Origin: Salinisphaera sp. G21_0
GTDB lineage: Bacteria; Pseudomonadota; Gammaproteobacteria; Pseudomonadales; Endozoicomonadaceae
Assembly: GCF_017744115.1 (NCBI RefSeq)
Contig: NZ_JAGHQW010000017.1
Span: 41,059-105,058, forward strand
Direction: 5' to 3'
Length of the DNA stretch: 64,000 nt
Shown here: positions 29,457 through 38,585 of the stretch, in pieces
How the letters are laid out: the number at the start of each line of letters is the position of its first letter
How positions within the stretch are numbered: the stretch's first letter is position 1
Program-made: the position numbers and the translations under genes
Notes under the pieces: model-generated
Seen by the model: only the letters and a program-made list of their open reading frames with translations
The model's database searches: none
Told to the model about the DNA's origin: nothing

Positions 29457-29978
29457 CTACGTATGCCTCATCTGCCCACCCTCTTTTAAGTGATGCAGAG
29501 CCATGACCCTGTGGTGGGTGTATACCCTGGTTTTTATTTGATCAATACATCGTTTCATTAAATCTTTGTTCCAAAGCTTGTAAACCGGGATTTCAATGAC
29601 CTCAAATCCTGATTTTTTCAGCAGTGCGATTTTAAGCAGAGTCGAACCATTCCTGGTTTTGAAATCACCACCCACATAATGAAACGGTCCCTGAACTTCA
29701 ATCGCAATGTTGTGATCTGGCAGTACCAGGTCAACCGGAGGTAATGAGTCCATACTCTTTTCTTCTTCAATCTTCAAAGATGGAATACATGATTGGAGTT
29801 GATCGCGGAAGACAGTTTGAGGTTTTGAAATGGCTGTCTGGTAATGGGGGATGACCGGACAGGCTCTGCCAAGCCAACTTGCGGCCATGGCAATGACGGA
29901 TTGTTCCTCTTCGTTATCTGGCGATGTATGTTCCAGGCGAGTAAACAGGCCATCCATGTGCTTCTCAAGCACGTTATG
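29457..29978 (-). pseudogene. OPR-RAP gene remnant D (C-terminal RAP part only)
   Basis: Encodes the last ~170 residues of an OPR protein, from VLEKHMDGLFTRLE through the RAP core (PPVDLVLPDHN, IAIEVQGPFHYVGG). All repeats and the N-terminus are missing. The 5' break coincides with the end of a response-regulator fragment on the other strand. Near the C-terminus the frame shifts relative to the intact copies (TRVYTHHRVMALHHLKEGG instead of TRVAIPPQGHGSVSLKNGG). With no start region or leader it is probably not expressed. Confidence 0.85.
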
Positions 29979-30071
29979 CGCTGTCGGTCTGCAGGGGCAG
30001 ACGACTATTTGCAGAAGCCCGTGGAGGCAAGGGTGTTAATGGATCATATTCGCAGCTGGATTGCTGCCTGA
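29979..30071 (+). pseudogene. Response-regulator receiver domain, C-terminal fragment
   Basis: On the plus strand a 30-codon open stretch ending TGA at 30069-30071 encodes CRSAGADDYLQKP followed by VEARVLMDHIRSWIAA. This is the last part of a CheY-like receiver domain, with the conserved lysine-proline pair and the final helix. The rest of the gene is absent because the sequence switches to the OPR-D remnant. It lies 11 bp from the end of the dehydratase gene copy 2. Confidence 0.7.
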
Positions 30072-30081
30072 CTTAACTGTA

Positions 30082-31080
30082 CTATGCCTGAATTATTGAA
30101 GCGTACTTATCCGGATCAACATTGCCTCCACTGCCAATCGCTACTACGGTTTTATTTTCAAACAGTGCCGGGTTATCCATAATCGCGGCAATGGCCACCG
30201 CACCGCTGGGTTCCAGCACCAGGTTCATCTCCTGAAAACTGAGCCTGATGGCGTCATGGGATTTTTGAGGATTGACTGTTATACCTCTGACACCGGTTTG
30301 CAGAACGATATCCAGGTTGGCAATGCCAGGCTCAAGGGCCAGTAAAGCATCACAGTCACACAGGATATGACCTTTGGCTCGAGAGCGTCTGCCGTTTTCA
30401 AGGGAAATACCCATGCCCTGGTAACCATCCACTTCAACGGCCCATACCTGGGTGTTGCTGCCAAACACCAGGCTTGATCCTGCCACCAGGCTGCCACCAC
30501 CAACGGGGCAGAGAATGTGATCACAGGATTTCCCGGACATCGCCAACTGCTCCTGAAGCTCCAGCGCTACAGATGCCTGGCCAATGATGATCTCATGATC
30601 ATCGAAAGGGTGTAGGAGAACTGCGCCGTGGTCTCTGGCTATTTGCCTGGCCATAGCACTGGCAGCTTCCTCCCTGGAAGGTTTATTGCATTGGCAGAGA
30701 ATGACCTCTGCGCCGTAACGCCTGGCATTATTTACTTTTGATTTGGGGGCGTCATGGGGCATTACCAGCCTGACCGGTATGTCCAGAAGCTGCCCGGCGG
30801 CTGACAGGCCTGCTGCAAAATTTCCTGAAGAATAGGCTGTAACACCTTGTTTTTTCTGACTCTCCGTTAAATTTAACAGTCGGTAGAAGGCACCCCGGAA
30901 TTTAAAGGCTCCGGTAATTTGCAGAGACTCGGCTTTGATCAGCACCTCACCTCTGATCAGCTCGCTCAAGGTATCTGATTTTAACAGCGGGGTGGTGCGC
31001 ACATTGTTTCTTATTTGCTGAAAAGCATGATTTAACTTCAGATAATCAGGAAGCTGGCTAACATTGGGTACTGCTGACAT
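30082..31080 (-). CDS. PLP-dependent threonine/serine dehydratase family enzyme (complete copy)
   Basis: A 332-residue fold-type II PLP enzyme, similar in length to catabolic threonine dehydratase TdcB and serine racemase. Visible are the PLP lysine in GAFKFRGAF (near residue 58), SSGNFAAGLSAAG (Asn of the substrate loop), the glycine-rich phosphate loop PVGGGSLVAG, and the C-terminal GSGGNVDPDKYA. There is no regulatory ACT domain. The expected reaction is deamination of threonine or serine to a 2-oxo acid plus ammonia; the substrate cannot be fixed from sequence. The start is ATG 31080. Its near-identical, truncated twin is at 19946-20887. Confidence 0.85.
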   Translation of the reverse strand: MSAVPNVSQLPDYLKLNHAFQQIRNNVRTTPLLKSDTLSELIRGEVLIKAESLQITGAFKFRGAFYRLLNLTESQKKQGVTAYSSGNFAAGLSAAGQLLDIPVRLVMPHDAPKSKVNNARRYGAEVILCQCNKPSREEAASAMARQIARDHGAVLLHPFDDHEIIIGQASVALELQEQLAMSGKSCDHILCPVGGGSLVAGSSLVFGSNTQVWAVEVDGYQGMGISLENGRRSRAKGHILCDCDALLALEPGIANLDIVLQTGVRGITVNPQKSHDAIRLSFQEMNLVLEPSGAVAIAAIMDNPALFENKTVVAIGSGGNVDPDKYASIIQA

Positions 31081-31309
31081 AACCTCAACATCTTTAACTT
31101 ATTAAAGGCAGACTGGCTTTGGTGTTGCCATCGCTTTTAAAAGATAGTCAAAATTGGCTGCGAGGTCTGAAAAGTTCAGGGGAGAGCGGTTTCCAGGGTA
31201 CCGGGATATCGTGGGCTATAACAGTTATCACTTAAAAATTGAACTTATACATAAAGAATAAGTCTATGTAAAACATAGAGTCATAATAATTATGTAAAGG
31301 ATTGTGTGA

Positions 31310-32065
31310 ATGTTTCCGAAGATTCCCGGGGTACCTGCCTTCCTATCATCTGAACGGGCTAATCAAGATTCAGGTGCAAGCAAAGGAAATAGCTCAAAAA
31401 CAGCAAAGGATTTTTACTCGAAATTCAGTTCACCCCATGCATATCAGCGTGCTGTCTGGATTCTTTATGATATAAATAACTTTATTAATTCTACTCAGTC
31501 GACACTCGGAGATGTGCAGGCACTTCGGAGGGCAATACATGAAAGAAATTTTTCCCCCTCTTCCATTGGTAAAAAGTTTGTCCCTCAACAACCCTGCACG
31601 CCATACGCAGAGCAGCAGACAGCAGAAATTCTTGCAGACTTCGATTCTTTTTTGAGATCCCGACACACAACCCTTGGGGATGGTCCCGCCCTGCGTCGAT
31701 TAATCAATGATAAATTTCGTAACAACGAATTATCAGGAAGTGGCTTTACTGTTTATCACACTGCAAATTCGGAGTCGTCATACTATCAAAAATTAGTAGA
31801 GAACTATGATAAAGCGGTGGATGGCTTGTTTGCTCATCAGATAAAAAAACTGACAAACAATCTGGTGCATAAACTTACTATTTCCAGTACTGAGCTTGAG
31901 AGTATCCAACGTAAACGTAATAAGTCAGCGAAAGTCAGGTCACTTCTCGATACGTTAACAACGCCCAGTGAACTCAGGACGTCACCGAACAAAACAGCTC
32001 ACAGATTTAAGAACGAGCTAATGAGAGTGCATCCTGAATTGGCCAGAGATATGTTTCATCGTTAA
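31310..32065 (+). CDS. Hypothetical protein with an internal duplication, 251 residues
   Basis: Not recognised. Residues about 42-81 (AYQRAVWILYDINNFINSTQ, STLGDVQALRRAIHERNF) and 98-138 (AEQQTAEILADFDSFLRSRH, TTLGDGPALRRLINDKF) are two copies of a ~40-residue helical unit sharing T-L-G-D-x-x-A-L-R-R. The C-terminal part is basic and helical. There is no signal peptide. ATG 31310 has an AAAGGA ribosome-binding site. It is convergent with aceA across a shared terminator. It is AT-richer by eye than aceA and lies beside the OPR array, so it may belong to the accessory gene set. Confidence 0.65.
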   Translation: MFPKIPGVPAFLSSERANQDSGASKGNSSKTAKDFYSKFSSPHAYQRAVWILYDINNFINSTQSTLGDVQALRRAIHERNFSPSSIGKKFVPQQPCTPYAEQQTAEILADFDSFLRSRHTTLGDGPALRRLINDKFRNNELSGSGFTVYHTANSESSYYQKLVENYDKAVDGLFAHQIKKLTNNLVHKLTISSTELESIQRKRNKSAKVRSLLDTLTTPSELRTSPNKTAHRFKNELMRVHPELARDMFHR

Positions 32066-32069
32066 AAAT

Positions 32070-32103
32070 GAGCCCCGTCATCCATCAGGGGCTCAAGCTT
32101 TTA
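32070..32103. terminator. Bidirectional terminator between the hypothetical gene and aceA
   Basis: GAGCCCC (32070-32076) pairs with GGGGCTC (32088-32094). AAGCTTTTA follows on the plus strand, and ATTTTTAAC follows on the minus strand, so it can serve both convergent genes. Confidence 0.8.
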
Positions 32104-32107
32104 CCGT

Positions 32108-33424
32108 TTAGAACTGCTCTTCTTCCGTAGAGCCGGTTAAAGCAGTTACTGAAGACTGACCGCCCTGGATAACCGTTGTCATATCATCAAAATAGCCGGT
32201 TCCAACTTCCTGTTGGTGGGCAACAAACGTGTAACCTTTTTCCGCAGCGCCAAACTCTGGCTCCTGGACCATCTCGACATAATGCTTCATACCTTCGCCC
32301 TGAGCGTAGTTATGAGCCAGTTCAAACATGTTGTACCACATGTTATGAATGCCTGCGAGGGTGATGAACTGGTACTTGTAGCCCATATGACTCAGTTCCT
32401 GCTGGAATTTGGCAATGGTTTCATCGTCCAGGTTTTTCTTCCAGTTAAAGGAGGGTGAGCAGTTGTAAGCCAGCAGTTGATCCGGGTACTCAGCCTTGAT
32501 CGCTTCAGCAAACTTACGGGCTTCATCCAGGTCTGGAGTGGCGGTTTCACACCACAGCAGATCCGCGTATGGCGCATAGGCAAGACCACGGGCAATAGCC
32601 TGATCAATACCGGCCTTGGTCCGGAAGAAACCTTCAGGGGTTCTTTCGCCAGTCAGGAATGCTGCATCGTAAGGGTCGCAGTCAGAGGTAATCAGATCAG
32701 CCGCGTTAGCATCGGTACGGGCCAGAACAATGGTGGGTACATCGGCAACGTCAGCAGCCAGTCGGGCCGCAATCAATTTCTGCACAGCTTCCTGGGTGGG
32801 AACCAGTACCTTGCCACCCATATGACCACACTTTTTAACGGAAGCCAGCTGGTCTTCAAAGTGTACACCGGCAGCACCAGCTTCAATCATGCCCTTCATC
32901 AGCTCATAGGCGTTCAGTACACCACCAAAGCCTGCCTCTGCGTCCGCAACAATCGGGGCAAACATGTCAACATAGCCTTCATCACCCGCTTGCTTGCCGG
33001 CTTTCCACTGAATCTGATCAGCACGACGGAAACTGTTGTTGATGCGCTTGACCACTGCAGGCACGGAGTCAACCGGGTACAGAGACTGGTCAGGGTACAT
33101 GGTGCTGGCGCTATTATTATCTGCCGCAACCTGCCAGCCGGAAAGGTAGATCGCTTCAATGCCGGCTTTAACCTGTTGCACTGCCTGGCCACCAGTGAGG
33201 GCACCAAGACAGTTGACATAACCTTTTTTAGACTGGTTGCCATACACCAGGTCCCAGAGTTTCTCGGCACCCTGTCTGGCAATGGTGTTTTCGATTTTCA
33301 CAGAACCTCTCAGACGAACGACGTCTTCTGCACTGTAGGTTCGTTTGACATTTTTCCAGCGCGGGTTCTCCGCCCAGTCCTTTTCAATGCGGGCAATTTC
33401 TTCAGAGCGGTTATAGCGAGCCAT
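32108..33424 (-). CDS. aceA: Isocitrate lyase
   Basis: Cleaves isocitrate to glyoxylate and succinate, the first glyoxylate-shunt step, needed for growth on acetate and fatty acids. The signature [10 protein letters not shown] with the catalytic cysteine lies around nt 32820. Other conserved stretches are [12 protein letters not shown] and [19 protein letters not shown] chose ATG 33424 because a strong GGGGAGG ribosome-binding site sits just upstream. This gives 438 residues starting [10 protein letters not shown]; the frame is open to 33502 but without support. Divergent from a LysR-type regulator. A dyad resembling a PsrA operator lies 51-66 bases upstream of the start. Malate synthase is encoded 3 kb away. 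Confidence 0.96.
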   Translation of the reverse strand: MARYNRSEEIARIEKDWAENPRWKNVKRTYSAEDVVRLRGSVKIENTIARQGAEKLWDLVYGNQSKKGYVNCLGALTGGQAVQQVKAGIEAIYLSGWQVAADNNSASTMYPDQSLYPVDSVPAVVKRINNSFRRADQIQWKAGKQAGDEGYVDMFAPIVADAEAGFGGVLNAYELMKGMIEAGAAGVHFEDQLASVKKCGHMGGKVLVPTQEAVQKLIAARLAADVADVPTIVLARTDANAADLITSDCDPYDAAFLTGERTPEGFFRTKAGIDQAIARGLAYAPYADLLWCETATPDLDEARKFAEAIKAEYPDQLLAYNCSPSFNWKKNLDDETIAKFQQELSHMGYKYQFITLAGIHNMWYNMFELAHNYAQGEGMKHYVEMVQEPEFGAAEKGYTFVAHQQEVGTGYFDDMTTVIQGGQSSVTALTGSTEEEQF

Positions 33425-33474
33425 CTTATTTTCCTCCCCCGAACAGCGAGGTGTAGTTATGCGACTGTTTAAAT

Positions 33475-33490
33475 TCAAACAAATGTTTGA
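33475..33490. promoter_or_regulatory. PsrA-like operator upstream of aceA
   Basis: TCAAACAAATGTTTGA has perfect 6-bp arms and a 4-bp centre. It matches the published PsrA pattern (G/C)AAAC-N2-4-GTTT(G/C). It lies in the aceA/lysR divergent region, inside a wider imperfect dyad (GCGAC 33461 ... GTCGC 33495). Similar sites precede the ETF genes. Confidence 0.5.
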
Positions 33491-33562
33491 TTTGCGTCGC
33501 ATATCCTAAACACCTGAGAAAGATTCTGGTAATTTATAAGAGTTATCTCGGGTATTTATAGA

Positions 33563-34495
33563 ATGAATATTGCACGCGTTGATCTGAATTTGATGGTTTA
33601 CCTGGATGTTCTGCTCAGGGAGCGCAACGTAACCCGTGCCGCGGAACAGTTGGGAATTACCCAGCCTGCCATGAGCAATGGGCTGCGCAGACTGCGGGAG
33701 TTGTTTAATGATCCTCTGTTAATCCGGACCAGCGAGGGGATGACCCCAACAGAGCGTGCACTTGAACTCCAGCCACTGATTCGTGAGGCATTACTGGCCA
33801 TGGAGAAAACGATTCAGCCAAAAGAGAAGTTTGATCCTGAAACCAGTCAGCGGGTATTCCGGATCATGGCTTCTGATTATGCTGAATCAACCCTGATCCC
33901 TCTGGTGTTGAAGCAGGTTCGCTCCCTGGCTCCGAATGTGACACTGGATGTCCTGACGCCCAGTGATGTGAGCTTTCACGACGTTGAGCAAGGTTGGGTT
34001 GATATGGCTATTAACCGTTTTGACAGTCTGCCTCAGTCGTTTTATCAGTCCCGGATCTGGCAGGATGATTTTTCCTGTGTGATGAGCAGAGAAAACCCGA
34101 TACTGACTGATTTTACCCTGGACACCTATCTTCAATCCCAGCATATCTGGGCCAGCAAAACCGGAATGGGTATTGGCGTAGGGGTTAATCCTGAGGATGT
34201 ACAGCGACTGGGCTGGGTCGATGAAGCGCTGGCCGCTGTTGGCAAAAAACGCAAAATCAGTGTTTTTACCCGTCATTATCAGGTGGCGATGCTGTTGTCT
34301 GCCCAGAATGATCTGATCGCTACACTTCCCAGTCGACTTGCGGATATTGAACGATTCAGTACCAGGCTCACTGTCGTCAGGCCCCCGTTTGAAATTCCAT
34401 CATTTGACCTGTCCATGGCCTGGAGCCCTTTGCTGCATCATGACTCTGCCCATCAGTGGCTGAGGCAGATTATTAAATCCGTGGCGGGAAAGTGA
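33563..34495 (+). CDS. LysR-family transcriptional regulator
   Basis: 310 residues with an N-terminal winged helix-turn-helix (DLNLMVYLDVLLRERNVTRA, AEQLGITQPAMSNGLRRLRE) and a periplasmic-binding-like effector domain starting near residue 90 (VFRIMASDYAESTLIPLVLK). Divergent from aceA with a 138-bp shared spacer, the usual arrangement for a LysR regulator and its target, so it may control isocitrate lyase. The effector is unknown. Confidence 0.9.
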   Translation: MNIARVDLNLMVYLDVLLRERNVTRAAEQLGITQPAMSNGLRRLRELFNDPLLIRTSEGMTPTERALELQPLIREALLAMEKTIQPKEKFDPETSQRVFRIMASDYAESTLIPLVLKQVRSLAPNVTLDVLTPSDVSFHDVEQGWVDMAINRFDSLPQSFYQSRIWQDDFSCVMSRENPILTDFTLDTYLQSQHIWASKTGMGIGVGVNPEDVQRLGWVDEALAAVGKKRKISVFTRHYQVAMLLSAQNDLIATLPSRLADIERFSTRLTVVRPPFEIPSFDLSMAWSPLLHHDSAHQWLRQIIKSVAGK

Positions 34496-34680
34496 CCTTG
34501 TCGTTTGTTTTCACGCAGATAAACAGCTAACAACATAAACTAACAGTCATTACTGTTATTCTTTGTTTGTCTGTGTTCTAATTTGCTTGCTTTCGCTGAC
34601 TTGCGCGAAACAGAAGAGGAAAATAAGACGTTATCCTCCGTTAAAGAAGTACAAAATCAGTTGGATTACTGGAGAGAAAA

Positions 34681-34812
34681 ATGGATTGGCTGAGTGACCT
34701 GGAAGCAGAGCATGCACTGTTTGATGTTGCCGAAGAGTGCAAGGAATTTATCGCCGAGTCATACTACTTGTTAATCTCTGAGCAGCAGCAGGGTGTTGTC
34801 CTGGACGACTGA
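34681..34812 (+). CDS. Small protein of 43 residues
   Basis: ATG 34681 follows GGAGAG with good spacing. The acidic product starts MDWLSDLEAEHALFDVAEEC and ends QQQGVVLDD; it has one likely helix and no signal peptide or membrane segment. It lies between the LysR gene and a strong terminator at 34837, which supports a short monocistronic transcript. I do not recognise a family. Confidence 0.5.
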   Translation: MDWLSDLEAEHALFDVAEECKEFIAESYYLLISEQQQGVVLDD

Positions 34813-34836
34813 TTAGCCAGAGCAGGCGTTATTGAA

Positions 34837-34879
34837 AAAGCCCTTTTCTTTTTCCCAAAAGAAAAGGGCTTTCTTTTTT
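34837..34879 (+). terminator. Strong intrinsic terminator
   Basis: AAAGCCCTTTTCTTTT (34837-34852) pairs fully with AAAAGAAAAGGGCTTT (34857-34872) across a 4-base loop, followed by a T-run. It ends the small-ORF transcript. Confidence 0.9.
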
Positions 34880-34983
34880 CCCTTTACAGAATCTGAATCC
34901 GGACCAGACGGTGCTCCCGGGTTTTGCACATTTGTTTTTGCCCGCTAGATTTAACAGACTTCTACAAAATTTGGGCAGATCCT

Positions 34984-36159
34984 ATGTTTGCCGCTCACTC
35001 AAATCTTGCACAAATATGCTCTATTCATGACTTACAGGCTCTGGCCAGAAAACGTGTGCCAAAAATGTTCTATGACTACGTAGACTCAGGTGCCTGGTCT
35101 GAAAGGACTTATGACAGTAATCACTCTGATTTTAACGATTTACTGTTTCGACAGCGGGTTGGGGTAGATGTAGTCCAGAGAAATACTGCATCTCTTATGG
35201 CGCAGACTCCGGTGACAATGCCGGTGGCGCTGGCTCCTGTCGGGTTGGCAGGAATGCAGTATCCTGATGGTGAGATTCTGGCTGCCAGGGCAGCTGAAGC
35301 ATTTGGTATTCCCTTTGCGCTGTCCAGCTTGAGTATTTGTTCAATTGAAGATGTTGCCCGACAGACCCATCAACCTTTCTGGTTTCAGTTGTATGTATTT
35401 AAAGACCGGGATTTTACCCTGCAACTGATGGATAGAGCCAGAAAGGCAGGTTGTAAAACACTGGTGGTAACCATGGATCTGCCCATCATGGGGCAAAGGC
35501 ATAAAGATGTAAAAAACAGGCTTTCAGCCCCGCCCCGGATAACAGCCACATCGCTGATTCAGTTCCTTAATCGCCCTGTCTGGTGTTTGAAGATGGCTTG
35601 CACATCACATCATACTTTCGGGAATATTGTCGGTCATGCAAAAGGAGTCGACAACCTCCGTTCTCTTGCTGTGTGGACATCAGAGCAGTTGGATGCCTCA
35701 TTAAGCTGGAAAGATATACAATGGATTCGTGATCATTGGGATGGTTATTTGATCATTAAAGGAATACTGAATACAGAAGACTTATATCGCACCATTGATG
35801 CAGGTGCCCAGGCAGTGGTGGTCTCTAACCATGGTGGACGCCAACTGGATGGCGCACCTTCAACCATCAGAACTGTGGCTGGTATTGCAAAAGCGGCAAA
35901 CCAGCAGGTCGATGTGTTACTGGATAGTGGTGTGCGCAGTGGTCAGGATGTACTGAAGGCGATTGCGCTGGGTGCCCAGGGGGTTCTTGTGGGGCGAGCC
36001 TTTGCTTATGGGCTGGGTGCTGCGGGTGAAGCTGGTGTAACCAGGGCTCTGGAGATAATCCATAAAGAGCTTGAGTCCACCATGGCACTGATTGGTGAGA
36101 CGAAAATCTCCAGCCTGGGTACTCATAATTTGATTATTCCCGGTCAATTTTCGATTTAA
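34984..36159 (+). CDS. lldD: FMN-dependent L-lactate dehydrogenase (alpha-hydroxy-acid oxidase family)
   Basis: Oxidises L-lactate to pyruvate and passes electrons to the quinone pool. FMN-binding and catalytic features: MPVALAPVGLAGMQYPDGE, WFQLYVFKDR, KTLVVTMDLP, LIIKGILNTED with the catalytic-barrel lysine, and VVSNHGGRQLDGA with the catalytic His and substrate Arg. The start ATG 34984 gives 391 residues, close to E. coli LldD (396). The frame is also open from 34924, but those extra residues are not conserved. Other family members (glycolate or mandelate oxidising) cannot be fully excluded. Monocistronic. Confidence 0.85.
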   Translation: MFAAHSNLAQICSIHDLQALARKRVPKMFYDYVDSGAWSERTYDSNHSDFNDLLFRQRVGVDVVQRNTASLMAQTPVTMPVALAPVGLAGMQYPDGEILAARAAEAFGIPFALSSLSICSIEDVARQTHQPFWFQLYVFKDRDFTLQLMDRARKAGCKTLVVTMDLPIMGQRHKDVKNRLSAPPRITATSLIQFLNRPVWCLKMACTSHHTFGNIVGHAKGVDNLRSLAVWTSEQLDASLSWKDIQWIRDHWDGYLIIKGILNTEDLYRTIDAGAQAVVVSNHGGRQLDGAPSTIRTVAGIAKAANQQVDVLLDSGVRSGQDVLKAIALGAQGVLVGRAFAYGLGAAGEAGVTRALEIIHKELESTMALIGETKISSLGTHNLIIPGQFSI

Positions 36160-36310
36160 CATTCACAGGATAAATAGCCGTCATTGCGGGCGTTAATTGG
36201 ACATACCTTCTCGCTTCGATAACATTGACGGTTGGATTGTTGTGCTTGTACATGGTTACAGCATAATGTATACGTCAGTTGCATAATAATGATCAGGAAG
36301 TGAGGTTGAA

Positions 36311-38494
36311 ATGACTGAACGCATCCAGAAAGGCGGCCTGCAAATCGCTCGGGTACTCCATGATTTACTGGTAAATGACATTGTTCCGGGAACCGGTGTG
36401 GACCCGGAGAAGTTCTGGCTGTCCCTCGAAGCGTTGGTTAATGACCTCGCCCCTGAAAACAAAGCGCTTCTGGCCCGCCGGAATGAACTTCAGCAGAAGA
36501 TTGATGCATGGCACCAGCAAAACCGCTATACCGAAGATAATAAGTCTGAGTACAGGTCTTTCCTTGAGGAAACAGGTTATCTGCTGCCTGAAGGGGATGA
36601 CTTTGCCATCTCCACCAGCAAGGTCGACAGCGAAATAGCTCGTCAGGCAGGGCCTCAGCTGGTAGTCCCTGTTATGAATGCCCGCTTTGCCTTAAATGCA
36701 GCCAATGCCCGCTGGGGTAGCCTGTATGATGCGCTTTATGGAACGGATGCTATTCCGGACAGCGAAGGAGCAGAAAAGGGCAAAGGATATAACCCGATTC
36801 GTGGCAGAAAAGTGATTGAGTTTGGTCGTGAATTGCTGGATACAGCGGCTCCATTGGCTTGTGGTAGCCATAAAGACGCCGTTCGCTATCAGGTGCTGGA
36901 AAGCAGCCTGGCCATTTCACTTGAGGATGGTTCAATAACATCCCTGAAAGAGCCGGAAAAATTCTGTGGTTATACCGGAATACCTGAAAAGCCCGATTCA
37001 ATACTGTTGAAAAATAATGAGTTACACATTGATATTCAGATGGATTCTGAAGGTGTGATCGGCAGGGATGACGCTGCGGATGTACAGGATCTGATCGTTG
37101 AGGCTGCCATTACCACCATAATGGACTGCGAAGATTCCGTGGCAGCAGTGGATGCAGAAGACAAGGCTCTGGTATATCGCAACTGGCTTGGACTGATGAA
37201 AGGTGATCTGGAAGATACTTTCGTTAAAGGTGGCAAGCCGTTGACCCGAAAGCTGAGTTCTGACCGGATTTACACGGCACCCGACGGCAGTGAGCTGGTC
37301 TTACCCGGCAGAAGCCTGATGTTTGTCCGAAATGTCGGGCACCTGATGACCAATGATGCCATTCTTGATGCTCAGGGTAATGAAATCCCTGAGGGTATTA
37401 TGGACGGTATGTTCACCTCCCTGATTGCCATCCACGACCTGAAGAAAAAATCAGGTAACCAGCAGAACTCCCGGGAAGGCAGCATTTATATCGTCAAGCC
37501 CAAGATGCATGGTCCCGAAGAAGTCGCCTTTACCTGCAAACTGTTTTCACGTATCGAGGCGGCGCTTGATCTACCTGCCAACACCTTGAAGGTGGGCATT
37601 ATGGATGAAGAGCGCAGAACCTCCATAAACCTGAAAGCGTGTATCCGTGAGGCCAGAGATCGTATTGTCTTTATCAATACCGGTTTCCTGGACCGTACCG
37701 GGGATGAAATACATACCAGTATGGAAGCCGGCCCTGTTATTCCAAAAGGGGAGATGAAACAGTCGACCTGGATTCAGGCCTATGAAGATCAGAATGTTGA
37801 TATTGGTCTTCATACAGGACTGCCCGGTAAAGCTCAGATTGGTAAAGGCATGTGGGCGATGCCGGATGAGATGGCAAAAATGATGGAGCAGAAGATTGCA
37901 CACCCCCTGTCAGGGGCCAACACCGCCTGGGTGCCGTCGCCCAATGGCGCAACACTTCATGCCGTTCATTATCACAGAGTTAATGTTCTGGCCCGTCAGG
38001 AAGCGCTGTCCCGTCGTCAAAAAGCCAGTGTTGATGACATTCTGCAAATTCCGGTAATGACCGATCCGGGTAAATTATCCGTAGAGTTGATCCAGAAAGA
38101 GCTGGACAATAACGCCCAGGGAATTCTTGGCTATGTGGTGCGCTGGATTGACCAGGGTGTTGGCTGCTCCAAGGTTCCGGATATCAACGACGTTGGCCTG
38201 ATGGAAGACCGTGCCACGCTGCGAATTTCCAGCCAGCATATTGCCAACTGGCTTCGTCATGATATCTGTTCAGAAGCGCAGGTAATGGAAACCATGAAGC
38301 GTATGGCTGTGATTGTAGACCGGCAGAATGCCACTGATACCGCTTACCGGCCCATGGCTCCAGACTTTGATAAGAGTATTGCCTTTGCAGCAGCCTGCGA
38401 CCTGGTCTTCAAGGGTTGTGAGCAGCCTAACGGTTATACCGAGCCTGTACTTCATCAACGCCGAAAAGAGTATAAAGCGGCTAATTCTGCTTAA
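36311..38494 (+). CDS. glcB: Malate synthase G
   Basis: Condenses glyoxylate with acetyl-CoA to malate, completing the glyoxylate shunt started by AceA. 727 residues, the G isoform length (E. coli 723). Conserved stretches are [38 protein letters not shown] (catalytic acidic cluster), [15 protein letters not shown], and [18 protein letters not shown]. Good ribosome-binding site (AGGAAGTGAGG) before ATG 36311. A hairpin terminator follows at 38530. Confidence 0.97.
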   Translation: MTERIQKGGLQIARVLHDLLVNDIVPGTGVDPEKFWLSLEALVNDLAPENKALLARRNELQQKIDAWHQQNRYTEDNKSEYRSFLEETGYLLPEGDDFAISTSKVDSEIARQAGPQLVVPVMNARFALNAANARWGSLYDALYGTDAIPDSEGAEKGKGYNPIRGRKVIEFGRELLDTAAPLACGSHKDAVRYQVLESSLAISLEDGSITSLKEPEKFCGYTGIPEKPDSILLKNNELHIDIQMDSEGVIGRDDAADVQDLIVEAAITTIMDCEDSVAAVDAEDKALVYRNWLGLMKGDLEDTFVKGGKPLTRKLSSDRIYTAPDGSELVLPGRSLMFVRNVGHLMTNDAILDAQGNEIPEGIMDGMFTSLIAIHDLKKKSGNQQNSREGSIYIVKPKMHGPEEVAFTCKLFSRIEAALDLPANTLKVGIMDEERRTSINLKACIREARDRIVFINTGFLDRTGDEIHTSMEAGPVIPKGEMKQSTWIQAYEDQNVDIGLHTGLPGKAQIGKGMWAMPDEMAKMMEQKIAHPLSGANTAWVPSPNGATLHAVHYHRVNVLARQEALSRRQKASVDDILQIPVMTDPGKLSVELIQKELDNNAQGILGYVVRWIDQGVGCSKVPDINDVGLMEDRATLRISSQHIANWLRHDICSEAQVMETMKRMAVIVDRQNATDTAYRPMAPDFDKSIAFAAACDLVFKGCEQPNGYTEPVLHQRRKEYKAANSA

Positions 38495-38529
38495 AGGCTG
38501 ACTATTCCGGTCGAGTCCCGGGCTCAAAA

Positions 38530-38576
38530 AAAACGCTCTCAATCAACCGGTTAACAGGTTAATTGAGAGCGTTTTC
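38530..38576. terminator. Bidirectional terminator between glcB and the RING gene
   Basis: AAAACGCTCTCAAT (38530-38543) pairs with ATTGAGAGCGTTTT (38562-38575). The arms are A-rich and T-rich at their ends, so the hairpin can terminate both converging transcripts. Confidence 0.9.
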
Positions 38577-38585
38577 TCTATTAGA

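Noticed and set aside
32477..33472. 331-codon plus-strand ORF opposite aceA
   Set aside because: It lies wholly antisense to the well-conserved isocitrate lyase gene and shows no protein family features.
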